From contig JAKSTI010000002.1 in the NCBI GenBank assembly GCA_024402665.1, positions 1 to 64,000 on the forward strand: DNA of 64,000 bases, given 5' to 3'. The notes under the pieces are model-generated. The model made no database searches and was not told the DNA's origin. It saw nothing but the letters and a program-made list of their open reading frames with translations. Shown here in pieces: positions 22,696 through 31,202 of the stretch; position 1 is the first letter of the stretch; every line of letters starts with the position of its first letter. Origin of the DNA: Treponema sp. (GTDB lineage: Bacteria > Spirochaetota > Spirochaetia > Treponematales > Treponemataceae). Position numbers and translations under genes: made by a program.

Positions 22696-23630
22696 TAGTT
22701 TCCCTCCTCTGAATTATTTGTTTCAACAGTTTTAATTTCTGCCTGCTCAGGTTCTTCTGAAGATCTTGAACTGAAGAAAGCCATACAGAAACCTGCTGCA
22801 AGACAGATGATAGATGCAATTACCATTCCTACAGAATTAAGGTCTGAAACTCCTGGGAATAAAGTATAAGCAGATCCACAAATTAAACCACAAATAACGG
22901 CATAAGTTGCATGTGGAAATTTTTTAAGAAGGAATGAAATCAATTTTGCACCAGCAACCAGCCCCATTAAAACGCCAATACCATTTGGCAGCAAAAGGAA
23001 CAAAGCGTGGAAGAATGTGTCAAAGTTTAATAAAGCTGGAATACTTGCCATAACAATTGGATAAACTCCAAGAATCAGCATAAGAAGAGAGCCAGAGATT
23101 CCAGGAACAACCATAGCAACTGCTCCCAAAATACCAGCAAGGAAAATCTTTACAAGAAGTTTGAACTGAATTTCTGGAAGAATAAACTGCATTGATGAAT
23201 CATCTGGATTAACCTGACTTTCGATATAAGAGAAAGTGAGAATCAAAGCAAGACCTGCAAGAACACAAATTATAAGACCAATGTAATCTTTTGCAGAATT
23301 TTTTCTGTCTTCACGTTTAAGCATGTAAGAAAAAAGCATTGGAATACTACCGATGATTAATCCTGTAAAGAAGAAGTCTGTCTGAACAGGGAAGCGTGTA
23401 TACAAAACCTGAATCAATTTTGCAAAAACAACAACGCCTAAACCCATTCCGCCAATAAGAGGAATAACAAACTTAAGATGACTTTTTATGTATTTAAGAT
23501 TAAAAGAAATAACGTTTACGAATTTATCATAAATGTTGAATACAACAACAAGAGTTCCCCCAGAAACACCAGGGATAACATTTGCAATACCAATACAAAT
23601 ACCAATAATAATAGTTTTTAAAATTTCCAT
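22695..23630 (-). CDS. DUF368 membrane protein (PopT-type undecaprenyl-phosphate translocase family)
   Basis: A ~312-residue protein with eight or more hydrophobic helices and the family signature 'IGIANVIPGVSGGTLVVVF' near the N-terminus, repeated in inverted form as 'MVVPGISGSLLMLILG' in the middle. DUF368 proteins were shown to help return undecaprenyl phosphate to the cytoplasmic face of the membrane. The ATG at 23630 is preferred over an upstream TTG at 23666. The last base pairs are shared with the ABC ATPase gene, which hints at linked envelope-lipid or cell-wall work (inference). Confidence 0.88.
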   Translation of the reverse strand: MEILKTIIIGICIGIANVIPGVSGGTLVVVFNIYDKFVNVISFNLKYIKSHLKFVIPLIGGMGLGVVVFAKLIQVLYTRFPVQTDFFFTGLIIGSIPMLFSYMLKREDRKNSAKDYIGLIICVLAGLALILTFSYIESQVNPDDSSMQFILPEIQFKLLVKIFLAGILGAVAMVVPGISGSLLMLILGVYPIVMASIPALLNFDTFFHALFLLLPNGIGVLMGLVAGAKLISFLLKKFPHATYAVICGLICGSAYTLFPGVSDLNSVGMVIASIICLAAGFCMAFFSSRSSEEPEQAEIKTVETNNSEEGN

Positions 23631-23695
23631 AGTTTGAAATATATAGATATGTATAGAAGTTTTCAAGAAGAATTAATAATGATAAAATCATAATA

Positions 23696-24529
23696 ATGAA
23701 AATTGTAAAGGCAGAACCAGAACAGTTAGAAGAAATAAAGAACTTTTTGATTTCATATGAACATTCTTGTGCTCAGCTTATGGCGCAGGTTAAGTTTTCT
23801 TTTGATAAAGTGATGATTGTGGAATCTGACAAGATAGAAGGAGTTCTTTTTTGGGATAACCAGCTTTTTCATTGCATTCCATTTATTGCACAGGGTGATG
23901 TTAATAAATCAACGGAGTTTGCTACTGAGTTTTTGCGGCTGTTAAAAGAGAAACCTGTAAAATGCATCAGCGGAGAAAAGGCGGGATCTGCATTTATTAC
24001 AGAATTGATGAAAAAGGCGGGAGAAGAACCTGCACACATTAATGAATATAAAGTTATGACTCTTGAACAGCAGCCAAATCTCCCGCCAGAGCAGTTGAAT
24101 CCGGATGATGAGATCAGGCGTTGTACAGAAAAAGATTGTGATATAATTTTGCCTTTGCAAAAAAATTACTTTATTAAGGAAGTAGTTGTTCCCGGTTCAA
24201 AAATATCAGATTTAGTAATTGCAATGGAACTTAAAAAGACTCTTAAAAATCAGATTGTTTATGTTTTATATAGTGATGGGGAACCTGTAGCGAAGGCAAA
24301 TACAAATGCAATTGGAACAGGCTACATTCAGTTAGGCGGGATTTATACAGAACCACTTTACCGCAGAAATTACTACAGCTGGCATCTTATTTATAAGCTG
24401 TGTGCCCTTATCATAAAAAATAAAAGAAAAGTCTGCCTCTTTGTAAGAAACAGAAATGGTCCCGCAATCCAGCTTTATAAAAGAATCGGGTTTCAGGAAA
24501 ACGGCGATTTTCAGATAACTTATTTCTAA
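23696..24529 (+). CDS. GNAT-family acetyltransferase
   Basis: A 277-residue protein with a poorly conserved N-terminal half and a C-terminal GCN5-type domain: 'YIQLGGIYTEPLYRRNYYSW' gives the beta4-alpha3 acetyl-CoA region and 'VCLFVRNRNGPAIQLYKRIG' the closing strand and helix. The layout resembles FR47/DUF4081-type acetyltransferases. Substrate unknown. It is transcribed away from the DUF368 operon, with about 65 nt between the starts. Confidence 0.8.
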   Translation: MKIVKAEPEQLEEIKNFLISYEHSCAQLMAQVKFSFDKVMIVESDKIEGVLFWDNQLFHCIPFIAQGDVNKSTEFATEFLRLLKEKPVKCISGEKAGSAFITELMKKAGEEPAHINEYKVMTLEQQPNLPPEQLNPDDEIRRCTEKDCDIILPLQKNYFIKEVVVPGSKISDLVIAMELKKTLKNQIVYVLYSDGEPVAKANTNAIGTGYIQLGGIYTEPLYRRNYYSWHLIYKLCALIIKNKRKVCLFVRNRNGPAIQLYKRIGFQENGDFQITYF

Positions 24530-24557
24530 GAAAAAACTTATTTTTGTTACTTTTTTG

Positions 24558-24585
24558 TTGCCGATTACTTATTTAAGTATATATT
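24558..24585 (+). promoter_or_regulatory. Promoter of the small exported protein
   Basis: TTGCCG (24558-24563) and TATATT (24580-24585) are 16 nt apart, about 35 nt before the ATG at 24620. Confidence 0.5.
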
Positions 24586-24619
24586 AAATATAACACAAAT
24601 AAATTATGAGGTGATCATT

Positions 24620-25021
24620 ATGACAGCAACAACAAAATCATTCATTAAAAAAGTTTTATGCGCAGCTTCTATTTTCTGCGTAACTGGGTTTACAGTTTTT
24701 GCTGCACCAAAAAAAGCAGCAGATCAGCAGTTAAATGCTGAAAAACAGATTACTACTCCTTCTACACTCAGCTATAGAAGTTTAAGAGGAAAAATCAGAA
24801 TTTCTGAAAAGAAAGGTGAAACAAAAGTTACTTTTGATTCAGTAGGAAAGAAAACATATGAAGTTTCAATTCAGGATCCAGTAACACTTGAAGATCTTAA
24901 GGCTTTGAAAAATAAGAAACGTTATTTTACAGGATATGTAGATGACGACAATTTGCAGTTCATCATCAACTTGATTGGAACACCTGCTATTGATGAAAAA
25001 GCAGCTGGAAACGCAAAATAA
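24620..25021 (+). CDS. Small exported protein of unknown function
   Basis: A 133-residue protein with a clear signal peptide ('KKVLCAASIFCVTGFTVFAA', cleavage after AFA/FAA near residue 29) and a basic mature part. 'SYRSLRGKIRISEKKGE' and 'KTYEVSIQDPVTLEDLKALK' suggest a small beta-rich domain. GAGGTGAT directly precedes the ATG at 24620; the in-frame GTG at 24611 lies inside that site. No family recognised; probably periplasmic. Confidence 0.7.
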   Translation: MTATTKSFIKKVLCAASIFCVTGFTVFAAPKKAADQQLNAEKQITTPSTLSYRSLRGKIRISEKKGETKVTFDSVGKKTYEVSIQDPVTLEDLKALKNKKRYFTGYVDDDNLQFIINLIGTPAIDEKAAGNAK

Positions 25022-25041
25022 GCTGAATCAAGCCAAATAAA

Positions 25042-26949
25042 TTACATCATAAAAGTGAGTAAATCACTTTCTGAGAGGGGGTAGGAATAGAAGAACCCTT
25101 GGATAAAATCACAGCCTAATTCGGTTGCTAAATCCACCTGTTCTTTGTTTTCTACCCCTTCTGCTATTACCTGCATATTAAGTTCTTTAATCATAGAAAT
25201 TGTCTGTTTAAGAATAATCTTTGCCTTTTCGTTTTTTATTGCTTCCCAGATTAAAGATTTATCAAGTTTAATGCTGTTGAAAGGATAGTCAATTAAGCTC
25301 GAAGAATTTGAAAATCCAATTCCAAAATCATCAAGAGAAAATTTAATATCACGTTTAAGCATAATGTTCATGTTGTTCTTAAGAACCTGATGAGATGCAT
25401 TTGCTGTATTTTCTGTAACTTCAAGAGTAATGTATCTGTAATCAAGGTGGTATGTATCCATAATATGGAACAACTGTTCGTGCAATCTTTCCTGCATACA
25501 CTGGATTACAGAAAGATTAATATGAATGCACTGAATTCCCATGTCCCACAAATGATTTTCTGAAACAAACTGACATACTTTTTTGAAAACAAACTGACCA
25601 ATTTTTAATACAAGACCATTTTTTTCAGCAAGAGGAATAAATTCTGCAGGACCGATTTCTCCAAGTTCTTTGCTGTGAAGTCTTAATAAAGCTTCTGCCG
25701 CTGTGTAATCTTTTTTGTGTAAAGAATAAATTGGCTGATACACAACCTGGAATTCATTGTTGTTTAATGCCTGTTCAATAATCAAAAGGATTTTGTGTTC
25801 ACGTTTGCGCTGTTCCAGAATTGATTTATTTGCCTTTTCTACAAGGATTTTTTCTGCAGAAATAGTGGCTGTGAAAGAATTTTCAATAAGATCAATTGCT
25901 TCTTCAACAGTTGTTGCATCTTCAGGGCACTTTACTAAATCAAGGTAAATAGAAAGAGAAATCTCTAAATTACCGTACTTGATTGGTGAAAGGAAAATGT
26001 CACAGATTTTTTTGATTTGAGTCTGCATTTCCTCATCATCCTGACTAAGAAGGATTGTAAGCTTACTTCTTGAAATACGGAAAATGCTTTTTTTGTTGCA
26101 AACCTGCTGAAGAAGAGCAGAAAGAGATTTCATCAATGTAATTCTGTTATGAACACCAATAGTGTCATTAAGATATTTCATTTCTTCAATCTTAATTCCA
26201 AGAAGGCGCAGGTTTTTTTCTTTTTTAAGTAAATCTGGGAAAAGAGTAATAAATGCTGAACGATTATAAATGTTCATTTCCTTATCAAGATAGTCCTGTG
26301 GGTTATCAAGAGAAAGGAAGCTAAGCAAAACAGAAATTGCTACTACAAAGTCCATAATCATAAGACTAGGGAAGAGGAAATGAACTAAAGCAGAAATTGT
26401 TGAAGCAAGTGTAAAGAAAACAACAACAATAATATTGTCAAAAGTAAAATGAGACTTAAATTTGATTACGCGAACAAGTGAATGAATAATGTAGAAAAGC
26501 GCGCTTATGTAACCAATGATGATTAATGGTCCCTGCTGGTAATTATGATTTGCGTCAAAATAGAATACCAGATGTGTGAATGGGTTAGTAACATCAAAAA
26601 TGAATGTTACTAAGAAAGGTAATCCTTCAAGGAAATGGGCCTTAATTGAAATAGGGGAATTCTTTTCTGTGAAGAAGAACATACAATAGTAGAATGTAAT
26701 TGGAACACAGTGGAAAGAAATCTGATAGCAGACATTAACAAGATAGTGGAGCCATGCAGGATGATTTTGCGGATAAAAAAGAAGCACTATGGAAATAAGA
26801 TCTAATAAACCTGACCAGAGTACCAGAGAGTTTAATAAAGAGAAAAAGCGGACAGTCTTTGTAGAAATAATCTTTTGCTGGAATAAACTAACCCAGACTG
26901 CCAGAGAAATAAAAATGGCGGCAACTTCAAAACTGTAAACATATGTCAT
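25042..26949 (-). CDS. Membrane c-di-GMP phosphodiesterase: 7TM + degenerate GGDEF + EAL
   Basis: A 635-residue protein. Residues 1-215 form about seven membrane helices. A GGDEF-like domain (about 220-370) has 'RISRSKLTIL' where GGDEF should be, so it cannot make c-di-GMP. The EAL domain (about 385-635) keeps the catalytic set: 'AAEALLRL', 'HINLS', 'LEVTE', 'SLDDFGIGF', 'KLDKS', 'AEGVE' and 'IQGFFYS'. It should hydrolyse c-di-GMP to pGpG. Its ATG overlaps the stop codon of an upstream paralogue by 4 nt. In spirochaetes such enzymes tune motility and surface traits. Confidence 0.9.
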   Translation of the reverse strand: MTYVYSFEVAAIFISLAVWVSLFQQKIISTKTVRFFSLLNSLVLWSGLLDLISIVLLFYPQNHPAWLHYLVNVCYQISFHCVPITFYYCMFFFTEKNSPISIKAHFLEGLPFLVTFIFDVTNPFTHLVFYFDANHNYQQGPLIIIGYISALFYIIHSLVRVIKFKSHFTFDNIIVVVFFTLASTISALVHFLFPSLMIMDFVVAISVLLSFLSLDNPQDYLDKEMNIYNRSAFITLFPDLLKKEKNLRLLGIKIEEMKYLNDTIGVHNRITLMKSLSALLQQVCNKKSIFRISRSKLTILLSQDDEEMQTQIKKICDIFLSPIKYGNLEISLSIYLDLVKCPEDATTVEEAIDLIENSFTATISAEKILVEKANKSILEQRKREHKILLIIEQALNNNEFQVVYQPIYSLHKKDYTAAEALLRLHSKELGEIGPAEFIPLAEKNGLVLKIGQFVFKKVCQFVSENHLWDMGIQCIHINLSVIQCMQERLHEQLFHIMDTYHLDYRYITLEVTENTANASHQVLKNNMNIMLKRDIKFSLDDFGIGFSNSSSLIDYPFNSIKLDKSLIWEAIKNEKAKIILKQTISMIKELNMQVIAEGVENKEQVDLATELGCDFIQGFFYSYPLSESDLLTFMM

Positions 26950-28856
26950 TTTATAAACTCCAGGAACTCAGCTTTAGGAAGCGGCTTAGAAAAATAGTAA
27001 CCCTGAATGTGGGTACATCCCATGTGTTCAAGAAGTTCAACCTGTTCGCTTTCTTCAACACCTTCAGCAATAATATCCATATCTAACTTCTGAACCATTT
27101 TGATTACATTAGTTAAAATTGTCTTTGCCTTAAAATCATTTCTGGATGCCTGAATAATAGATTTATCAAGCTTAATAGACTGGAACGGATATTCAATAAG
27201 TGTCTGCATATTAGAAAAACCAGTTCCAAAATCATCAAGAGAGAATCTGATGTTATTGTCCAGAAGTTTTTTCATATTGTCTTTTAATGTATCTCTTGAA
27301 GCAATTGCAGAAGTTTCTGTTACTTCAAGGTGGATATACTTGTAAGGAAGATTAAAAGAATCCATGATAGCAAGAAGATTCTGATAAAGTTTTTCCTGCA
27401 TACATTCAATTACAGAAAGATTTACATGGATATATTCAATTCCTTTTTCCCAGATTTTTTCAGAAAGGATGAATTCACAAACTGATTTAAAAACAAATTC
27501 ACCAATTTCAAGAATAAGGCCGTTTTGTTCTGCAATAGGAATAAATTCATCTGGCCCAATAAATCCTAATTCTTTATTATTCAGTCTGATTAATGCTTCT
27601 GCTGTAGAGAATTTTTTATTTTTAATTGAATAAATTGGCTGATAAACAACGAAAAATTCATTGTTTTTAAGAGCGTTTTTTAAGAGATGTTGAATAGCGT
27701 GTTCTCGTGATGATTTTAAGAAAATGCTTGTATCTGCTGGAACTACAGTGCCAGATTCACGGTCAGAGATTTTAAGAAGTGTGCGTTCAATAATATCGAT
27801 TGCGTCATCTACTGTAGGGGCATTTGTTGGGCACAAGAGAGTTGTAAGTCTTACAGATAAAGATAGCATGATGTTTCCTGCGCGGAAAGATTCTGTAAAG
27901 GCTAATTTAATTCGTTCAACAATTTGCTGCTGATTAATAACATCTTCTGGCAAAATTACTGCAAATCTGCTGCTTGAAAGTCTGAATAAAGGATTTTTAT
28001 TGCAGGCAATCATAAGCATGTCAGAGATTTTTTTCATCAGGAATTCTTTGTTTTCAAAACCAATTGTATTTGTAAGATATTTAATTCCTGAAATCTGGAA
28101 TCCTACGATTCTGAATTTTGTTTTACTTGCAAGTTTCTGTGTAATAACAAGAAGGAAGGCTCTGCGGTTAAAAAGACCCATTTCTTTGTCTGTATAGTTT
28201 GATGGGTTTTCCATAGAAAGGTAAACAATCAAAATAGACAGGGTTGTACAGAAATTGATGAGCATGATTGATGGAATAATAGCCTGAAGTACTACTGCAA
28301 AGATTGAAATAAAGAAATAACAGCAGATACCTGTAATTTGCGCTCTTGTAAGGAAGCCTCTTTCCTTTATGCAGACAAAAAGGCTGAGGGCCATATAAAG
28401 AAAAGATAAGCCTGGAATAAGTGAATAAAGAGGGCCATAAATATAATTGTTTACACCTGGTTCTACAGAGAATACCCAGTGAGTAATTGGGGTTGTGATT
28501 ATAAGAAGTAACTGGATTGCATATGGGATATAAGTATAGATTCTGTATTTATCACGTTTTGCTTTGAAACTTTCTACTGAGAAACAGATTGAATTGAAAA
28601 AGGCTGTGGCAACACCTGCTGAACATATGAAATAGCAGCATTTTACCAGATATAAGACAAACTTGTTTACAGAAGAAGAGTGTCCTATTGCAATAGATGC
28701 AATAATTTCAAAGAAGAGAGACAAAAAGTTGAAAAGAGTTAATATTGAAAATACTTTAGTGATGATAGTATTAATAGTCTTTTTTCTAAAAAAACTAATA
28801 ATAATAGTAAGCATTACAATAATAGCTGCAAAGTCATAGTCAAGAATAAATTTCAT
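26946..28856 (-). CDS. Membrane c-di-GMP phosphodiesterase: 7TM + degenerate GGDEF + EAL (paralogue)
   Basis: A 636-residue twin of the gene downstream with the same plan: about seven N-terminal helices, a GGDEF-like domain with 'RLSSSRFAVILPED' in place of the catalytic motif, and a complete EAL domain ('TAEALIRL', 'HVNLS', 'LEVTE', 'SLDDFGTGF', 'KLDKS', 'AEGVE', 'IQGYYFS'). The membrane parts differ more than the EAL parts, so the two may sense different signals. The 4-nt overlap suggests equal expression and perhaps a heterodimer (inference). No strong ribosome site is seen before its ATG. Confidence 0.9.
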   Translation of the reverse strand: MKFILDYDFAAIIVMLTIIISFFRKKTINTIITKVFSILTLFNFLSLFFEIIASIAIGHSSSVNKFVLYLVKCCYFICSAGVATAFFNSICFSVESFKAKRDKYRIYTYIPYAIQLLLIITTPITHWVFSVEPGVNNYIYGPLYSLIPGLSFLYMALSLFVCIKERGFLTRAQITGICCYFFISIFAVVLQAIIPSIMLINFCTTLSILIVYLSMENPSNYTDKEMGLFNRRAFLLVITQKLASKTKFRIVGFQISGIKYLTNTIGFENKEFLMKKISDMLMIACNKNPLFRLSSSRFAVILPEDVINQQQIVERIKLAFTESFRAGNIMLSLSVRLTTLLCPTNAPTVDDAIDIIERTLLKISDRESGTVVPADTSIFLKSSREHAIQHLLKNALKNNEFFVVYQPIYSIKNKKFSTAEALIRLNNKELGFIGPDEFIPIAEQNGLILEIGEFVFKSVCEFILSEKIWEKGIEYIHVNLSVIECMQEKLYQNLLAIMDSFNLPYKYIHLEVTETSAIASRDTLKDNMKKLLDNNIRFSLDDFGTGFSNMQTLIEYPFQSIKLDKSIIQASRNDFKAKTILTNVIKMVQKLDMDIIAEGVEESEQVELLEHMGCTHIQGYYFSKPLPKAEFLEFIK

Positions 28857-28924
28857 TCACAAATATTTTACTATGGATTGAGGAATTTATAAACTTTAAA
28901 AACTGCAAAAAGGAAAAAAATTAT

Positions 28925-28990
28925 GAATCTCCCTTCCTTCCCGTATTTTTATGAATGTAAAATTTTTTGTATACCCGGGAAGGGAGATTC
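28925..28990 (-). terminator. Long-loop hairpin terminator of the twin lipoprotein gene
   Basis: Perfect 13-bp arms GAATCTCCCTTCC (28925-28937) and GGAAGGGAGATTC (28978-28990) enclose a 40-nt AT-rich loop. On the minus strand a T-run follows (AATTTTTTTCC). The rest of the 153-nt gap to the EAL gene holds no gene. Confidence 0.65.
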
Positions 28991-29009
28991 TTTTTATTCT
29001 TAGAAAGGC

Positions 29010-31079
29010 TTATTGGAGTAATGAGAATTTTACTGGAGGGAGGGATTTACGGATTGGGGTGCAGTCTACTACCCAGTTACTGAAGGATGGAGAAACTGAA
29101 ATTACAGCATCAAGGGAAATGAAGATGTCCAGACCATAATTCTCAATACGTTTTTGTTCATCATTAGTAAGCTCTGTTGAAAGGAAAATACGATAATATG
29201 AAGCATCAACTTTTGGTCGGTCGCTGCTGATTGGAGTTTTATGAGAATTTACTGGTTCTGTGGAAGACCAGCTGTTTCTTGTACCTGTATAGTTTAAGTA
29301 ATGTTCTAAACTAAAAGAAGTAGACATAGAGGAACTATAGTATCTTGCTTCAGTAATTATTTTATATGTATTTACTTCCTTTTCTTGATTTGGAATAGAA
29401 TATGTTAATGAACCGTCTGATTTTTTACAATAATATTTATTGTCACTCTTATTATAGAATCTTTCATAGTAGTTATAACCGAATTCTGGGTCATAATTAT
29501 CAGTAGCGTATTTAGGATCTAATGTATTTGGCAAAGAAGCCAATTTTGTTGGAATTGTAATAGTTTTAGTGTTAGTCCATGTTAGTCCATCTTCTTCAAA
29601 ACTGTAACTTACTTTATAAGGAACATAGCCGAAGCAAGGAACGCTATAATCTGTATAATTTGCTCTTGCTACAGTAATGTTGTATTTGTTGTCGCTTTCT
29701 GTGAAATCGTAGTATCTACCTGTTGAGATTTCATTTGAGTATGTATTATTTTCAAATGTTTTTTTAATTTCAAAGAATTCAATTGATGGAACAGACCAGG
29801 AACCATCCTTGAATTCTGATATAAATTCTGCAGAACCATTCTTACTATATTCAGAAGAAATGTCGATATCTGCTGCTATAAGTTTATATTTACCGTTTGG
29901 AGTAGATGTATTGAGATATCTGTTTTCCAAAGTTCCGTAGCGAGTCTCTGTTGATGAATAGTCATTATCAGGAAAATTCAGGCCTATTTTATCATAGGTT
30001 AAAACAGAACATTGTATGTAATCATAGAAGAGAGGTTGAGGTTCACTCGTAGCTCCCATAGTGACTTTCCCACTATATGTATTAGTAATCTTAGTTTTTG
30101 AAAATTCATCTGGGGTATAAGGTGAGTTAGTGTTATGCCAATAATAAAGCAAACTAATTTCATCATCATTAAGATTGTTTTCGTGATAGAGATAGCTTGG
30201 TAATTCTGCTTCTACAGTAAATTCGTAATTATAATTTATATCTTTAAAAGAAATTTTACCTGGCTGTTTTGTAATAACAGGTGGTTTTGCTTTAAGGGTG
30301 ATTTCAATAGGGAATTTTTTTGTTACAGAGCTTCCGTTATTGATACAGTCAAAGGTATAAACAATATAGTAATAATATCGTGTAGCGTATGAATGTTTAG
30401 GTTGGGTATGGTCAGGCTCAACGGTTTTTGAAAATGTAACTTTGTTAGGGAAAACATCTGAGTTGGCAAAAGTAGTTCGAATTTCATCAAAAGTCATTAT
30501 TGTTTTGTAGCCGTTTGAAAGTTCAAGTTCAAACAAGGCATCATCGGCTTCAAGAGGGTCGTCTAAGACATAAGTGAGTTTTGAAGGATTCGATAATAAT
30601 TCAACATTCTTTACGTGTACGCCTGATGGCCCAGAGCTTATAACATTATATTGTGGTCTAAGATTAACTTCGGAAGAAACTCCAGGTACAACAGTAACCT
30701 CAGAATCGCAGGCAAATGCAATTTTATCAATAATATTGCCGTTATCATCTTTTTCTGGAACATAACATGAAACTATCCATACACCAGATCTAACGTTTTC
30801 AAAAGTAACAGGATAGGGGTCTTTAGAATCTGGGATATCTGGAGCAAGGTTAAACAAAATGTCTTGAGATTCTTTTTCACCAGTAATTGTATGTTCAATC
30901 TCAACGTAGATTCGAACATTAAAGTTTGTTGGTACTTCAGTAAGAATTTTTTTTGCGGCATCTTTGTTTGAGAAATTAATAACGATTCTTCCGTTTTCAT
31001 TAAAAGGGGCAAAAAAGTTTGAACAAGATGTGAAGAACAAAGTTGCACAAATTGATAAGAATAAGAATAATTTTTTCAT
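29010..31079 (-). CDS. Large lipoprotein, twin copy A
   Basis: A 689-residue lipoprotein: 'MKKLFLFLSICATLFFTSC' is the signal peptide, with GGGAG 5 nt before the ATG at 31079. The mature start 'SNFFAPFNENGRIVINFSN' is nearly identical to the neighbouring gene. The body looks beta-rich, with repeated phrases such as 'LTYVLDDPLEADDALFELEL', 'KPPVITKQPGKISF' (Ig-like) and 'FGYVPYKVSYSFEEDGLTW'. No catalytic motif is visible, and no known family is recognised. Likely a surface or periplasmic binding protein (inference). It is probably a tandem duplicate of the gene at 31203 and each has its own terminator. Confidence 0.78.
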   Translation of the reverse strand: MKKLFLFLSICATLFFTSCSNFFAPFNENGRIVINFSNKDAAKKILTEVPTNFNVRIYVEIEHTITGEKESQDILFNLAPDIPDSKDPYPVTFENVRSGVWIVSCYVPEKDDNGNIIDKIAFACDSEVTVVPGVSSEVNLRPQYNVISSGPSGVHVKNVELLSNPSKLTYVLDDPLEADDALFELELSNGYKTIMTFDEIRTTFANSDVFPNKVTFSKTVEPDHTQPKHSYATRYYYYIVYTFDCINNGSSVTKKFPIEITLKAKPPVITKQPGKISFKDINYNYEFTVEAELPSYLYHENNLNDDEISLLYYWHNTNSPYTPDEFSKTKITNTYSGKVTMGATSEPQPLFYDYIQCSVLTYDKIGLNFPDNDYSSTETRYGTLENRYLNTSTPNGKYKLIAADIDISSEYSKNGSAEFISEFKDGSWSVPSIEFFEIKKTFENNTYSNEISTGRYYDFTESDNKYNITVARANYTDYSVPCFGYVPYKVSYSFEEDGLTWTNTKTITIPTKLASLPNTLDPKYATDNYDPEFGYNYYERFYNKSDNKYYCKKSDGSLTYSIPNQEKEVNTYKIITEARYYSSSMSTSFSLEHYLNYTGTRNSWSSTEPVNSHKTPISSDRPKVDASYYRIFLSTELTNDEQKRIENYGLDIFISLDAVISVSPSFSNWVVDCTPIRKSLPPVKFSLLQ

Positions 31080-31159
31080 AAAAACTCCCAAAAATACTAA
31101 TACAAGTTAGTTTAACAATATTGACGGCATTTTTTCAAGAGATACTTAGTTAAAAAGAA

Positions 31160-31185
31160 AAAGGCGTTTCCAAAGAAACGCCTTT
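31160..31185. terminator. Bidirectional terminator between the twin lipoprotein genes
   Basis: AAAGGCGTTTC (31160-31170), CAAA loop, GAAACGCCTTT (31175-31185), with T-runs on both strands. Almost the same stem recurs at 33427-33452 after ppdK. Confidence 0.85.
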
Positions 31186-31202
31186 TTTTGTAAATTTTTA
31201 GA

